NCBI GenBank assembly: GCA_964521105.1
Contig: CAZFPO010000126.1
Location: 1 to 8,070 of the forward strand
DNA length: 8,070 nt
Source of the DNA: JAQUGA01 sp964521105
Lineage (GTDB): Bacteria > Bacteroidota > Bacteroidia > Bacteroidales > WCHB1-69
Direction: 5' to 3'
Shown: one piece after another, positions 1 through 6,540 of the stretch
Layout: each line of letters begins with the position of its first letter
How positions within the stretch are numbered: position 1 is the stretch's first letter
Notes under the pieces: model-generated
The model's database searches: none
What the model was told of the DNA's origin: nothing
What the model saw: the letters and a program-made list of their open reading frames with translations, nothing else
Made by a program: the position numbers and the translations under genes

Positions 1-78
1 GTAGAGGTTCAATGGTTGAAAATTAAACTATCAACCCAATTATAGAAAACAGCCATCAAATTTTAAAACACTGCTACG

Positions 79-1464
79 TCAATATTTTTTGTAAACGTTA
101 CAATAATGAAGATACCTACTCCAAACATTATTTACATAAATAAGTGTTTGTTTACCGTAATGATAACCGCTTTTAACTTCTGGTAAATTGTAGTACTTGG
201 GCATAGATTTTAGCACCAAACACGAATCGACATTGTGGTCCCAAATGTTTGGATTTTTTCCAACTTTTTTTGCTATCACCCGTGCATCGTCAACATGTCC
301 GATTCCTGCACGAAAAGCAGCCACAATAATTTTCCAAAGTTGTTCTTTGTCGGTTATCTCTTTTTCGTATCTTTCTTCCATGTTTCGGATAAGTTTAGCA
401 CCTCTAATAATTTGCTCGTCTCCACTTAAACCCTCTTCAATTCCAAATTGTTCGGCAGTACCAGGCATAATTTGAAGAATGCCAAAACTTCCGCCCACAC
501 CTATTAAACCATCTTGAAACTTCGATTCCTGATAAATTATCGAAGCATACAAACGCCAATCCCAATGATATTTTTTGCTTATTTTTTTTAGCGTTTTATC
601 ATAAATGGATAATTGTCGGTTGTTTCGATTATTCATAGTGGTAGTAAATCCAACCGATGAATAAGTAACAGTATAATACTTTTTGTATAAGTTTTTATAA
701 TCATCAGTAGTAATATATTTTTTTAACCAAGTATTCAAACTGTCCATTAAAATTTTATTTTTAGGGTTAGCAACCCACGATAAATTAATGGTATCCGAAA
801 GAATAACCGAACAATCAATATTGTCGTAATAATTTGCATATACTTTAGCTGATTTTTCTTCACAAACCGTATAATCAATAGTTTTATTTGAAACTAACTC
901 AATTAAATTTTCAATACTATTATCATTTTTAAAAATATAAATTGGTCTAAAATTCTGATGAATGAGAATGGAATTTATATAGTCAGGGTATGCACTTTGT
1001 GATGGCAAACAGATTGGTTTACCGTTGATATCATTTAAATTATTAACGGTTAAGCTGTCCTTTTCTCGGCGTTGAATTAAAACAATTCGTGATTTTGAGT
1101 GAGGTTCACTAAATAAAAAAAACATATTTCTTAGGGCTGTATTACTAAAGTTTCCAGCAAGAATATCCGATTTTGACGAAATTAATGACTCAAAATCTTC
1201 GGCAGTATTATTTCTGGTTTCAATTTTTAACGCCAAGCCCATGTGTTTTGCAAAAGCACTAAGTAATTCGAGCTGAAAACCCATGGGTTTTCCTTTATAA
1301 ATATAATAATCAATACTATTATAATTAAGAGTAACAGTAAGTTGCTTACTTTTCATCAATGAGTCGAACCATTGTTGATTAATTTCTTCTTGATTTATAT
1401 CAAAATGCGAGAGGCATGATGTAAAAACAAAAGCTATTATGAAATATGTAAGCGTTTTTTTCAT
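79..1464 (-). CDS. mltF: MltF-like lytic transglycosylase lipoprotein (substrate-binding domain + SLT domain)
   Basis: Predicted to cleave the glycan strands of peptidoglycan without hydrolysis, at the envelope. The ATG at 1464 gives 461 residues. The frame could open one codon earlier at a TTG, but ATG followed by Lys-Lys is the natural signal-peptide start. Residues 1-17 form a lipoprotein signal ending in a lipobox-like FTSC (Cys17), so a membrane lipoprotein is likely. Residues about 40-265 resemble a family 3 extracellular solute-binding domain (GKPMGFQLELLSAFAK; FSEPHSKSRIVLI). Residues about 285-455 are the SLT domain: YQESKF carries the likely catalytic Glu313, followed by GSFGILQIMPGTAEQFG (325-341) and the C-terminal PKYYNLPEV...YVNNV segment usual in MltF relatives. 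This two-domain order and length match MltF. The usual AAYN motif reads AAFR at 382-385, which is odd. It is transcribed divergently from the Tim44-like gene, with its own promoter box. Which ligand the N-terminal module binds cannot be told. Confidence 0.9.
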   Translation of the reverse strand: MKKTLTYFIIAFVFTSCLSHFDINQEEINQQWFDSLMKSKQLTVTLNYNSIDYYIYKGKPMGFQLELLSAFAKHMGLALKIETRNNTAEDFESLISSKSDILAGNFSNTALRNMFFLFSEPHSKSRIVLIQRREKDSLTVNNLNDINGKPICLPSQSAYPDYINSILIHQNFRPIYIFKNDNSIENLIELVSNKTIDYTVCEEKSAKVYANYYDNIDCSVILSDTINLSWVANPKNKILMDSLNTWLKKYITTDDYKNLYKKYYTVTYSSVGFTTTMNNRNNRQLSIYDKTLKKISKKYHWDWRLYASIIYQESKFQDGLIGVGGSFGILQIMPGTAEQFGIEEGLSGDEQIIRGAKLIRNMEERYEKEITDKEQLWKIIVAAFRAGIGHVDDARVIAKKVGKNPNIWDHNVDSCLVLKSMPKYYNLPEVKSGYHYGKQTLIYVNNVWSRYLHYCNVYKKY

Positions 1465-1479
1465 CAATTAATAAAAGTG

Positions 1480-1487
1480 CAAATATA
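1480..1487 (-). promoter_or_regulatory. Bacteroidota-type -7 promoter box for the MltF-like gene
   Basis: On the minus strand the sequence reads TATATTTG, a full match to the TAnnTTTG -7 box used by the primary sigma factor of Bacteroidota. It lies 15 bases upstream of the ATG at 1464, so the transcript leader would be very short. A TTG at 1503-1505 (minus) could be a weak -33 element, though its spacing of 15 bases is shorter than usual. The assignment rests on the motif match and position only. Confidence 0.6.
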
Positions 1488-1577
1488 CGATTTTTTGATA
1501 ATCAACACATTAAGCGAATAACAAATAAAACAATAAAAAAAAATAAGTTATAAAATTTTTTTTAATTTTCTTTTTTA

Positions 1578-1585
1578 TACTTTTG
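1578..1585 (+). promoter_or_regulatory. Bacteroidota-type -7 promoter box for the Tim44/TerB-like gene
   Basis: The plus strand reads TACTTTTG, a full match to TAnnTTTG, 29 bases upstream of the ATG at 1615. Transcription would start near 1591-1593 and give a leader of about 22 bases. No clear TTTG -33 element is seen. The upstream DNA (about 1525-1576) is almost pure A and T with long A and T runs, which could act like an UP element or bend the DNA. No Shine-Dalgarno sequence precedes the ATG, which is normal for this phylum. Confidence 0.55.
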
Positions 1586-1614
1586 AAATTAATAAAAAAA
1601 TTAAGTTAACCCTT

Positions 1615-3426
1615 ATGAAAAAATTTTTAACAAACAACCGCCAAACAATCGTAGCATTTGTTTTTATTTTTCTTTTAGTTTCAATATATTCGCTCACAGC
1701 TTTTGCACGAGTTGGTGGCGGTGGTGGACATTCGGGTAGTGGTGGTGGCGGTGAAGGAATTGGTGAGTTAATTGGAATTTTAATTTACGTTTTCATGTTA
1801 ATTCCGTTTCCTTGGAACATTGTAACTATTGTAATTTTAATTGTTCTTGCATGGTGGGGTAGTAAAAAGCAAAAACAACAATCGGTACTTAACCAATTAC
1901 CTACCGAAAACATGGGCGAAAAACAAAAAATAATTTCGGATTACATTCAAAAAAATCCGAATTTCAAGCCCGAAGCTTTTAAAGCTAAGGTAAAACAAGC
2001 ATTTACCGAAATTCAAGATGCATGGATGCAAAAAGACATGAAAAAAGTTCGAAAATATATATCCGATGGAATGTATCAACGCCTAAATATTCAATTTAAA
2101 ATGATGAATATTTTGGAACAAACAAATACGATTGAAAATTTGGTGGTTAAAAATATTATTATTGATAAAATTGAATCCGATGGTGCGTTTGATATAATGC
2201 ATGTAGCCATTCACGCTTCGATTGTGGATAAATTTGTAAGTAAAAAATACGCTTCCTTAAACTCTGGAGGTTCGGAAGAATTTGTGGAATATTGGTCGTT
2301 TATTAAAAAGAAATCGGCAAAAGAATCGGATCTATTCGGTTCGCAAAATTGTCCAAATTGTGGAGCGCAATTGCCCGAAAATGCTGGAGATGTAAGTCAA
2401 TGCCCGTATTGTAAAACCATTACAAATCTGGGAGATTACGACTGGATTTTATCCGAAATTACACAAGCCGACGATTATATTGGCAACTATTCAAAGGCTT
2501 CAAAAGGGTCTGCTTTTGCCTATAAAATCAACGAACTTTGCAAATCGAATCCTGATTTTTCGATTCAAAACATTGAAGACAAAGCGAGTAATGGTTATTT
2601 GCAAATATTAACAGCGGTTGCTTTAAAACAGCCGTCAATTATGAGACGTTTTGTGTCCGACGAATTATATGACAAATTAAGTCAAAATAATTCTGGAGAA
2701 ATTGTTTATAACCGTATTTATTTAAACGATGTTACCCTAATTGGAGCAAGTCAATCAAATAATAAAAACATTCTTTCCATTGCAATAAAATCAACCTACC
2801 AACGAGTTTCGCTTAAAGATGGAAAGATGAATTTGCTGGACCCAATTTTAGTTACCAAAACCGAAACCGTATTAATGAGTCGCGACATAAATGCTTTAGA
2901 ATCTAAAGGTTCGCTATATGCTCATGTTTGTCCAGTTTGTGCAGGTCCTCTTAGCGACACAACAGACATTAAATGTCAATATTGTGGTAGCGAACTAAAC
3001 AGTACAAAAACCGAGTGGATTATTACTGATGTTTTGGCATCCTCAGAATATAAAAGCTATTTCCAAGAGAACAAAGCCGACTTTGTTGCAAGTGTGGATG
3101 TCGATAAACTTGATAGTTTATTTGACGTTCGCGATTATGCGTTTAACAATGTATTGGTAATTATTGGTTCCGATGGTAATTTTGAACAATCGGAAAGAGA
3201 AATGGCTGAAAAAATTGCTAAAAAGTTTGGATATAATTTAGATAAGATTCAGCCGATGTTCGATATGGCTAAAAATAAAAGCTTAACGATTCGTATGCCC
3301 GACCATCCAAAGAAACAGCAAAAGATATTCAAATTAATGGAAAAAGCCGCATCTTGCGATGGAAATATTTCAAGCGAAGAAAAAGCCGTTTTAGAGAGTG
3401 TTAAACAGCAGTATAACATTCAGTAA
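1615..3426 (+). CDS. Membrane-anchored protein with two Tim44-like/zinc-ribbon units and a TerB-like domain
   Basis: No precise function is recognised; 603 residues. Residues 1-31 are a signal peptide or signal anchor (charged N-terminus, hydrophobic core to AFA). A glycine-rich stretch follows at 33-50, typical of bacterial Tim44-domain proteins. A membrane segment spans about 52-82, ending in a basic GSKKQKQQ. By the positive-inside rule the remainder is probably cytoplasmic, which also suits reduced zinc ribbons. Two similar units follow: residues 114-282 (NPNF...WILSEI) and 312-473 (NPDF...WIITDV). Each has a Tim44-like alpha/beta region and then a four-cysteine ribbon, at C246/C249/C263/C266 and C439/C442/C454/C457. 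Residues about 499-602 look like a TerB/tellurite-resistance-type helical domain with two acidic DGN repeats: DGNFEQSERE (520-529) and DGNISSEEK (582-590), probably metal-binding. Known Tim44-like domains bind membranes or proteins. A scaffold or envelope-stress role is only inference. It is monocistronic and convergent with recJ. Confidence 0.8.
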   Translation: MKKFLTNNRQTIVAFVFIFLLVSIYSLTAFARVGGGGGHSGSGGGGEGIGELIGILIYVFMLIPFPWNIVTIVILIVLAWWGSKKQKQQSVLNQLPTENMGEKQKIISDYIQKNPNFKPEAFKAKVKQAFTEIQDAWMQKDMKKVRKYISDGMYQRLNIQFKMMNILEQTNTIENLVVKNIIIDKIESDGAFDIMHVAIHASIVDKFVSKKYASLNSGGSEEFVEYWSFIKKKSAKESDLFGSQNCPNCGAQLPENAGDVSQCPYCKTITNLGDYDWILSEITQADDYIGNYSKASKGSAFAYKINELCKSNPDFSIQNIEDKASNGYLQILTAVALKQPSIMRRFVSDELYDKLSQNNSGEIVYNRIYLNDVTLIGASQSNNKNILSIAIKSTYQRVSLKDGKMNLLDPILVTKTETVLMSRDINALESKGSLYAHVCPVCAGPLSDTTDIKCQYCGSELNSTKTEWIITDVLASSEYKSYFQENKADFVASVDVDKLDSLFDVRDYAFNNVLVIIGSDGNFEQSEREMAEKIAKKFGYNLDKIQPMFDMAKNKSLTIRMPDHPKKQQKIFKLMEKAASCDGNISSEEKAVLESVKQQYNIQ

Positions 3427-3475
3427 AAACCCATTCATGACTTTTTCAGAGGACACTACTATACAGTTTTAAGCT

Positions 3476-3602
3476 GCTCTTTCAGAGCGATGTTAACTCT
3501 TGTTTGCTTCAACCCCGAAGCCTTGCTTCGGGTTGAAGTAAGTTCAGACTTTCAGCCTGAAAAAACCACTTTTGTCCGAAGTCTCAGACTTCGGACAAAA
3601 GT
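3476..3602. repeat. Cluster of four hairpin palindromes between convergent genes
   Basis: Four separate inverted repeats lie in series in the gap between two convergent genes. (1) 3476-3488 has GCTCT/AGAGC arms with a 3-base loop. (2) 3507-3538 has arms CTTCAACCCCGAAGC and GCTTCGGGTTGAAG with loop CTT; 14 pairs form with one bulged C. (3) 3550-3562 has TTTCAG/CTGAAA arms around one C. (4) 3568-3602 has perfect 17-base arms starting ACTTTTGTCCG around a single C. TCAGACTT recurs at 3544 and 3584. These stretches are more GC-rich than their surroundings. The set resembles the intergenic palindromic repeats (REP/BIME-like) found in many bacteria, but whether it recurs in this genome cannot be seen from the window. 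Confidence 0.75.
3560..3602 (-). terminator. Probable intrinsic terminator for the recJ-side transcript
   Basis: Read on the minus strand, a perfect 17-bp stem with a 1-base centre (a larger loop in practice) is followed, after GG, by six T residues (plus-strand A run 3560-3565). This is the classic stem plus U-tract of a rho-independent terminator. It lies about 118 bases past the recJ stop codon, further than usual. On the plus strand no T-run follows the stem, so termination of the Tim44/TerB-like transcript here would depend on the stem alone. Confidence 0.55.
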
Positions 3603-3719
3603 CAAATATCATAAACAAATCAAAATTATGGATGCGTTTAAAAAAGAACAGTTGAAGTAGATTTGTTCTCAACGGGTAGGATCATTTTTACATCCTTCGA
3701 CCATTGAAAAGCGTAATTG
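3603..3719. other. Non-coding gap between the palindrome cluster and the recJ stop
   Basis: These 117 bases hold nothing that can be firmly named. A 10-codon ATG-to-TAG reading frame (3628-3660, MDAFKKEQLK) is present. Its frame stays open after the stop, encoding ICSQRVGSFLHPSTIEKR, which could be a relic of a decayed gene or chance. A weak inverted pair AGGAT/ATCCT sits near 3678-3697. No promoter box is seen for either strand. Confidence 0.4.
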
Positions 3720-5492
3720 TTATTTTTTTTCAGGGATTTCGATATCCTTAATATTTAGTTGTAGTGAAACATTTTTATTCCAAATATTCTCTTCGATATG
3801 ATAACAAATATTAAATCTTTTTGAATCGATAACGTTTTCGTGGAAACATCCTAGGTTAAAAGCTATTGCTGGAATTGGATAACTTGGCATTTTGGAATGA
3901 ACTACCGATAATTTTAAATGTTTTATGTCGTTATTCCCCATAACACGAGCCTGTCCATCGTCGTATACACCATTGGTAGCAAAAACTGGGTTCATGTTGC
4001 CTGGTCCAAAAGGTGCAAAATATTTTAGTTTGTCAAAAAAATCTTTGTTAATATCCGAAAGTTTAAGTTCGCTGTCGATTTCAATTTCGGGGCAAGTTGA
4101 TTCTTCGGTAATTGTTGTTCTAACAACTTCTTCGAAAGCTTCGGTAAATAAAAATAAGTTTTCGGGCAAAAGAGAAAGTCCTGCAGCGTATTTATGACCA
4201 CCAAAATGTTCTAATAGATGGGAGCATTTTTCGATGGCGTCGTAAATGTCAAAATCTTTAACCGAGCGAGCCGACCCTGTAATTAATCCGTTAGATTGAG
4301 TAAGCACAATGGTGGGGCGATAATATTGTTCCACCAAACGAGATGCAACAATTCCAATCACACCTTTGTGCCAATCGGGATTATACACAACCATAGATAG
4401 CTTAGATATAGAGCTTTTATCTTTTTTTATTTGTTCATTCGCTTCTTCAAAAGTTTCTTTATCTTTAACTTTTCTATCTTCGTTATATTGTTTAATTTTT
4501 TCGCCAATTTTAAATGTGGCATCAATTGATTCGGAAATAAGAAGTTTTACCGAGTTTCGTCCAGTATCCATTCGTCCAGCTGCATTAATTCGAGGACCGA
4601 CAGTAAAAACGAGATCACTTATTGTAATTTCTTTATTAAAAATGGAGTTACAAGGGGGTTCAGAAGTTTCCGTTTTTTTGAGAGTGATGTTTTGTAAAAT
4701 AGTAGCTTCGATGCCTGGTCGTGGATGTTCGTTAATAATTCGTAATCCATAATAAGCTAAAATTCTATTTTCGTCAACAATTGGAACGATGTCCGAGGCA
4801 ATACTAATTACCACCAAATCTAAATATTGCAAAATATCTTTAAAAGGAATTTCTTTAAAAATTGAATAGGCCTGAATTAACTTAAATCCAACTCCGCAAC
4901 CCGACAGTTCTTTAAATGGATATCTGCAATCTTCGCGTTTAGGGTCTAAAACTGCACATGCATTGGGTATTGTTTCTCCGGGTCGGTGGTGGTCACAAAT
5001 AATAATATCGATGCCATATTTATTTGCTAAATTAACTTGCTCGTGAGCCTTAATTCCACAATCGAGCGCAATTATTAACTTAAACTCTTTTTCTTTGGCA
5101 TATTCAATACCTTGAATTGAAATACCATAACCTTCAGTATATCTGTCGGGGACATAATATTCGAGATTTGATACATAATTTTTTAAAAAAGAAAAAACTA
5201 AAGCAACCGCCGAAGTGCCATCAACATCATAATCGCCATAGACAAGTATTTTTTCAGAATTGTCAATTGCTTTATCAATTCGAGCAACCGCCTTATCCAT
5301 GTCTTTCATTAAAAATGGGTCGTAAAGCAATTTAAGTTGGGGTTTAAAAAAATCGAGGGCTTTTTCCTTTGAATTAATTCCTCGTTGAAGTAATAAACGA
5401 GTTAAAACCGGATGTAAATTATTCAATTGATTTGATAATTCTTCTATTTCGTTATTGTCTTGTTGATCAATTATGACCCAACGCTTTTTCAT
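3720..5492 (-). CDS. recJ: Single-stranded-DNA-specific 5'-3' exonuclease RecJ
   Basis: Degrades single-stranded DNA from the 5' end in recombinational repair, mismatch repair and gap processing; cytoplasmic and metal-dependent. The 590 residues match full-length RecJ. The DHH-domain motifs are intact: DYDVDG (87-92), ALDCG (Asp144), CDHHRPGE with Asp167-His168-His169, and ASDIVP (Asp234). GPRINAAGRM (299-308) is the usual linker to the second half. WHKGVIGIVASRL (374-386), GSARS (406-410) and GGHKYAAG (431-438) mark the DHHA1 domain. The C-terminal part from about 470 (FGPGNMNPVF, 495-504) is the OB-fold region. The ATG at 5492 is well supported: the N-terminus KKRWVI is usual in the family, and AGGA lies just upstream, although only 3 bases from the ATG. 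A perfect palindrome sits 7 bases above the start. The gene follows the hydrolase by 111 bases on the same strand. No TAnnTTTG box is seen in that gap, so read-through from upstream is possible. Confidence 0.97.
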   Translation of the reverse strand: MKKRWVIIDQQDNNEIEELSNQLNNLHPVLTRLLLQRGINSKEKALDFFKPQLKLLYDPFLMKDMDKAVARIDKAIDNSEKILVYGDYDVDGTSAVALVFSFLKNYVSNLEYYVPDRYTEGYGISIQGIEYAKEKEFKLIIALDCGIKAHEQVNLANKYGIDIIICDHHRPGETIPNACAVLDPKREDCRYPFKELSGCGVGFKLIQAYSIFKEIPFKDILQYLDLVVISIASDIVPIVDENRILAYYGLRIINEHPRPGIEATILQNITLKKTETSEPPCNSIFNKEITISDLVFTVGPRINAAGRMDTGRNSVKLLISESIDATFKIGEKIKQYNEDRKVKDKETFEEANEQIKKDKSSISKLSMVVYNPDWHKGVIGIVASRLVEQYYRPTIVLTQSNGLITGSARSVKDFDIYDAIEKCSHLLEHFGGHKYAAGLSLLPENLFLFTEAFEEVVRTTITEESTCPEIEIDSELKLSDINKDFFDKLKYFAPFGPGNMNPVFATNGVYDDGQARVMGNNDIKHLKLSVVHSKMPSYPIPAIAFNLGCFHENVIDSKRFNICYHIEENIWNKNVSLQLNIKDIEIPEKK

Positions 5493-5499
5493 CTTTCCT

Positions 5500-5516
5500 T
5501 TTTACCGTTGGTAAAA
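5500..5516. promoter_or_regulatory. Perfect inverted repeat in the recJ leader
   Basis: TTTTACC-GTT-GGTAAAA is a perfect 7-base inverted repeat with a 3-base centre. It ends 7 bases upstream of the recJ ATG, just beyond the AGGA ribosome-binding-like sequence at 5493-5499. It could be a small operator for a dimeric repressor or, in RNA, a weak A/U-rich hairpin next to the start codon. No known regulator is recognised from the sequence. A palindrome of this length can also arise by chance in A/T-rich DNA. Confidence 0.4.
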
Positions 5517-5603
5517 TTAGTTTATTTTTTTAAGTGATTTTGTTTATTATTCAGTTTTTAACACTTTTGTAAATTAATTTTTTCCAAATCAATTTTATTC
5601 TAA
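5517..5603. other. A/T-rich spacer between the hydrolase and recJ
   Basis: The spacer is A/T-rich. I see no stem followed by a T-run that would end the hydrolase transcript on the minus strand, and no CAAAnnTA (the minus-strand form of the TAnnTTTG box). This favours at least partial co-transcription of recJ with the kinase and hydrolase, though a weak or non-consensus promoter cannot be excluded. Confidence 0.35.
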
Positions 5604-6536
5604 TTAGTTAGGAAAAGTTTCAAAAATCCATGTTAACAAATCTTTATAAACTTCTTGCTTATTTAGTTCATTTATTATTTCATGTCGAGCATCCTCGTAA
5701 ATTTTTATTTGAACCTTTGTTAATCCCTGTGATTCGAATAATTGTTTAACTTCCATTACCCCTTTTCCATAATTTCCAACTGGGTCGTCGGAACCAGAGG
5801 CAAGTAAAATAGGCAACGATTTATTCATTTTATTTATATTTTCATTCGCATGAATAAAATCGAGACCATTAATTAAATCTATAAAAAATGAATTAGGACA
5901 AACAAAACCACATAATGGATCATCTATATATTTTTTCACAATGGCTTCATCTCGAGATAAAAAATCAAATTTTGTTTTTCGATTTTTATACGTTTTATTG
6001 TACGAACCAAAGGTTAGATAATTTAGCAAATAACTAGGTGAAGTCGCTTTAAAAAGTGCTTTTTGAACATATGCTATGCTTTTGCCAAAACTCGATATTT
6101 TTCCAGGGTGACACCCAGTGCCCGATAAAATTAAAGCGTTTAATGCTTCGGGATATTTAATAGCAAATGTACGTGCTAAAAACGACCCCATGCTATGACC
6201 AAGCATTACATAGGGAATGTTGGGGTGTTTTTCTTTAATCGATTCTTCGATTGTTTTCAAGTCTTTTACTACATAATTCCACCCATCTGAGGTGTCAAAA
6301 AAACCAAGTTTTCCATCGGTTTGGGTAAAACCATGACCCCGATGGTCATTGGCAAACACAGAAATGCCATGGGAGCATAAAAAACGAGCAAAATCATCAT
6401 ATCTGTCGGCATACTCAGCCATTCCATGTACAATGTGAATAATTAGTTGTGGCTCTTTTTCTTCCTCAAACCAATGAATTAAATGGTTGTTTTTGCCATC
6501 GAATGTTTTAATGTAATCCGATTTTTTTCGTATCAT
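5604..6536 (-). CDS. Alpha/beta hydrolase, monoacylglycerol lipase/lysophospholipase type (serine aminopeptidase S33 family)
   Basis: Probably hydrolyses an ester bond in a lipid such as a monoacylglycerol or lysophospholipid; the true substrate is unknown. The 310 residues carry a complete fold: the oxyanion-region motif HGMAEYADRY (37-46), DHRGHG (64-69), the nucleophile elbow GHSMG with Ser115, an acid Asp251 in SGSDDPVG, and His285 in DARHEI. No signal peptide or membrane segment is seen, so it is likely cytoplasmic or loosely membrane-associated. A cap region lies at about 145-225. The ATG at 6536 is preferred. An in-frame TTG at 6560 would add eight residues (frame start FSEKNNN) and overlap the kinase gene by 20 bases, whereas the ATG sits 4 bases after the kinase stop codon, the normal spacing for a coupled pair. 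It is likely translated from the kinase transcript. The pairing suggests a membrane-lipid theme but does not prove one. Confidence 0.9.
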   Translation of the reverse strand: MIRKKSDYIKTFDGKNNHLIHWFEEEKEPQLIIHIVHGMAEYADRYDDFARFLCSHGISVFANDHRGHGFTQTDGKLGFFDTSDGWNYVVKDLKTIEESIKEKHPNIPYVMLGHSMGSFLARTFAIKYPEALNALILSGTGCHPGKISSFGKSIAYVQKALFKATSPSYLLNYLTFGSYNKTYKNRKTKFDFLSRDEAIVKKYIDDPLCGFVCPNSFFIDLINGLDFIHANENINKMNKSLPILLASGSDDPVGNYGKGVMEVKQLFESQGLTKVQIKIYEDARHEIINELNKQEVYKDLLTWIFETFPN

Positions 6537-6540
6537 ATTA

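Noticed and set aside
14..36. GGTTGA/TCAACC inverted pair downstream of the transglycosylase, considered as its terminator
   Set aside because: The arms are only 6 bases with an 11-base loop, and no T-run follows on the minus strand; too weak to call. The rest of 1-78 shows nothing I can support.
197..475. Plus-strand reading frames of 92 and 64 codons opposite the transglycosylase
   Set aside because: They lie wholly within a conserved SLT domain on the other strand and their translations show no recognisable family; they are antisense shadows.
1465..1467. TTG start one codon upstream for the transglycosylase
   Set aside because: It sits directly before an ATG that opens a standard lipoprotein signal peptide; the ATG at 1464 is the better start.
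1897..2079. Minus-strand 60-codon reading frame inside the Tim44/TerB-like gene
   Set aside because: Phe-rich antisense of a lysine-rich coding stretch; no promoter and no similarity.
3476..3602. CRISPR array or tRNA/ncRNA gene for the palindromic region
   Set aside because: The palindromes differ from one another in sequence and spacing, so they are not CRISPR repeats, and no cloverleaf or other known RNA fold is evident.
4366..4752. Plus-strand 128-codon reading frame (and smaller ones at 3925-4197 and 5117-5335)
   Set aside because: All are antisense to motif-bearing parts of recJ, with no family resemblance of their own.
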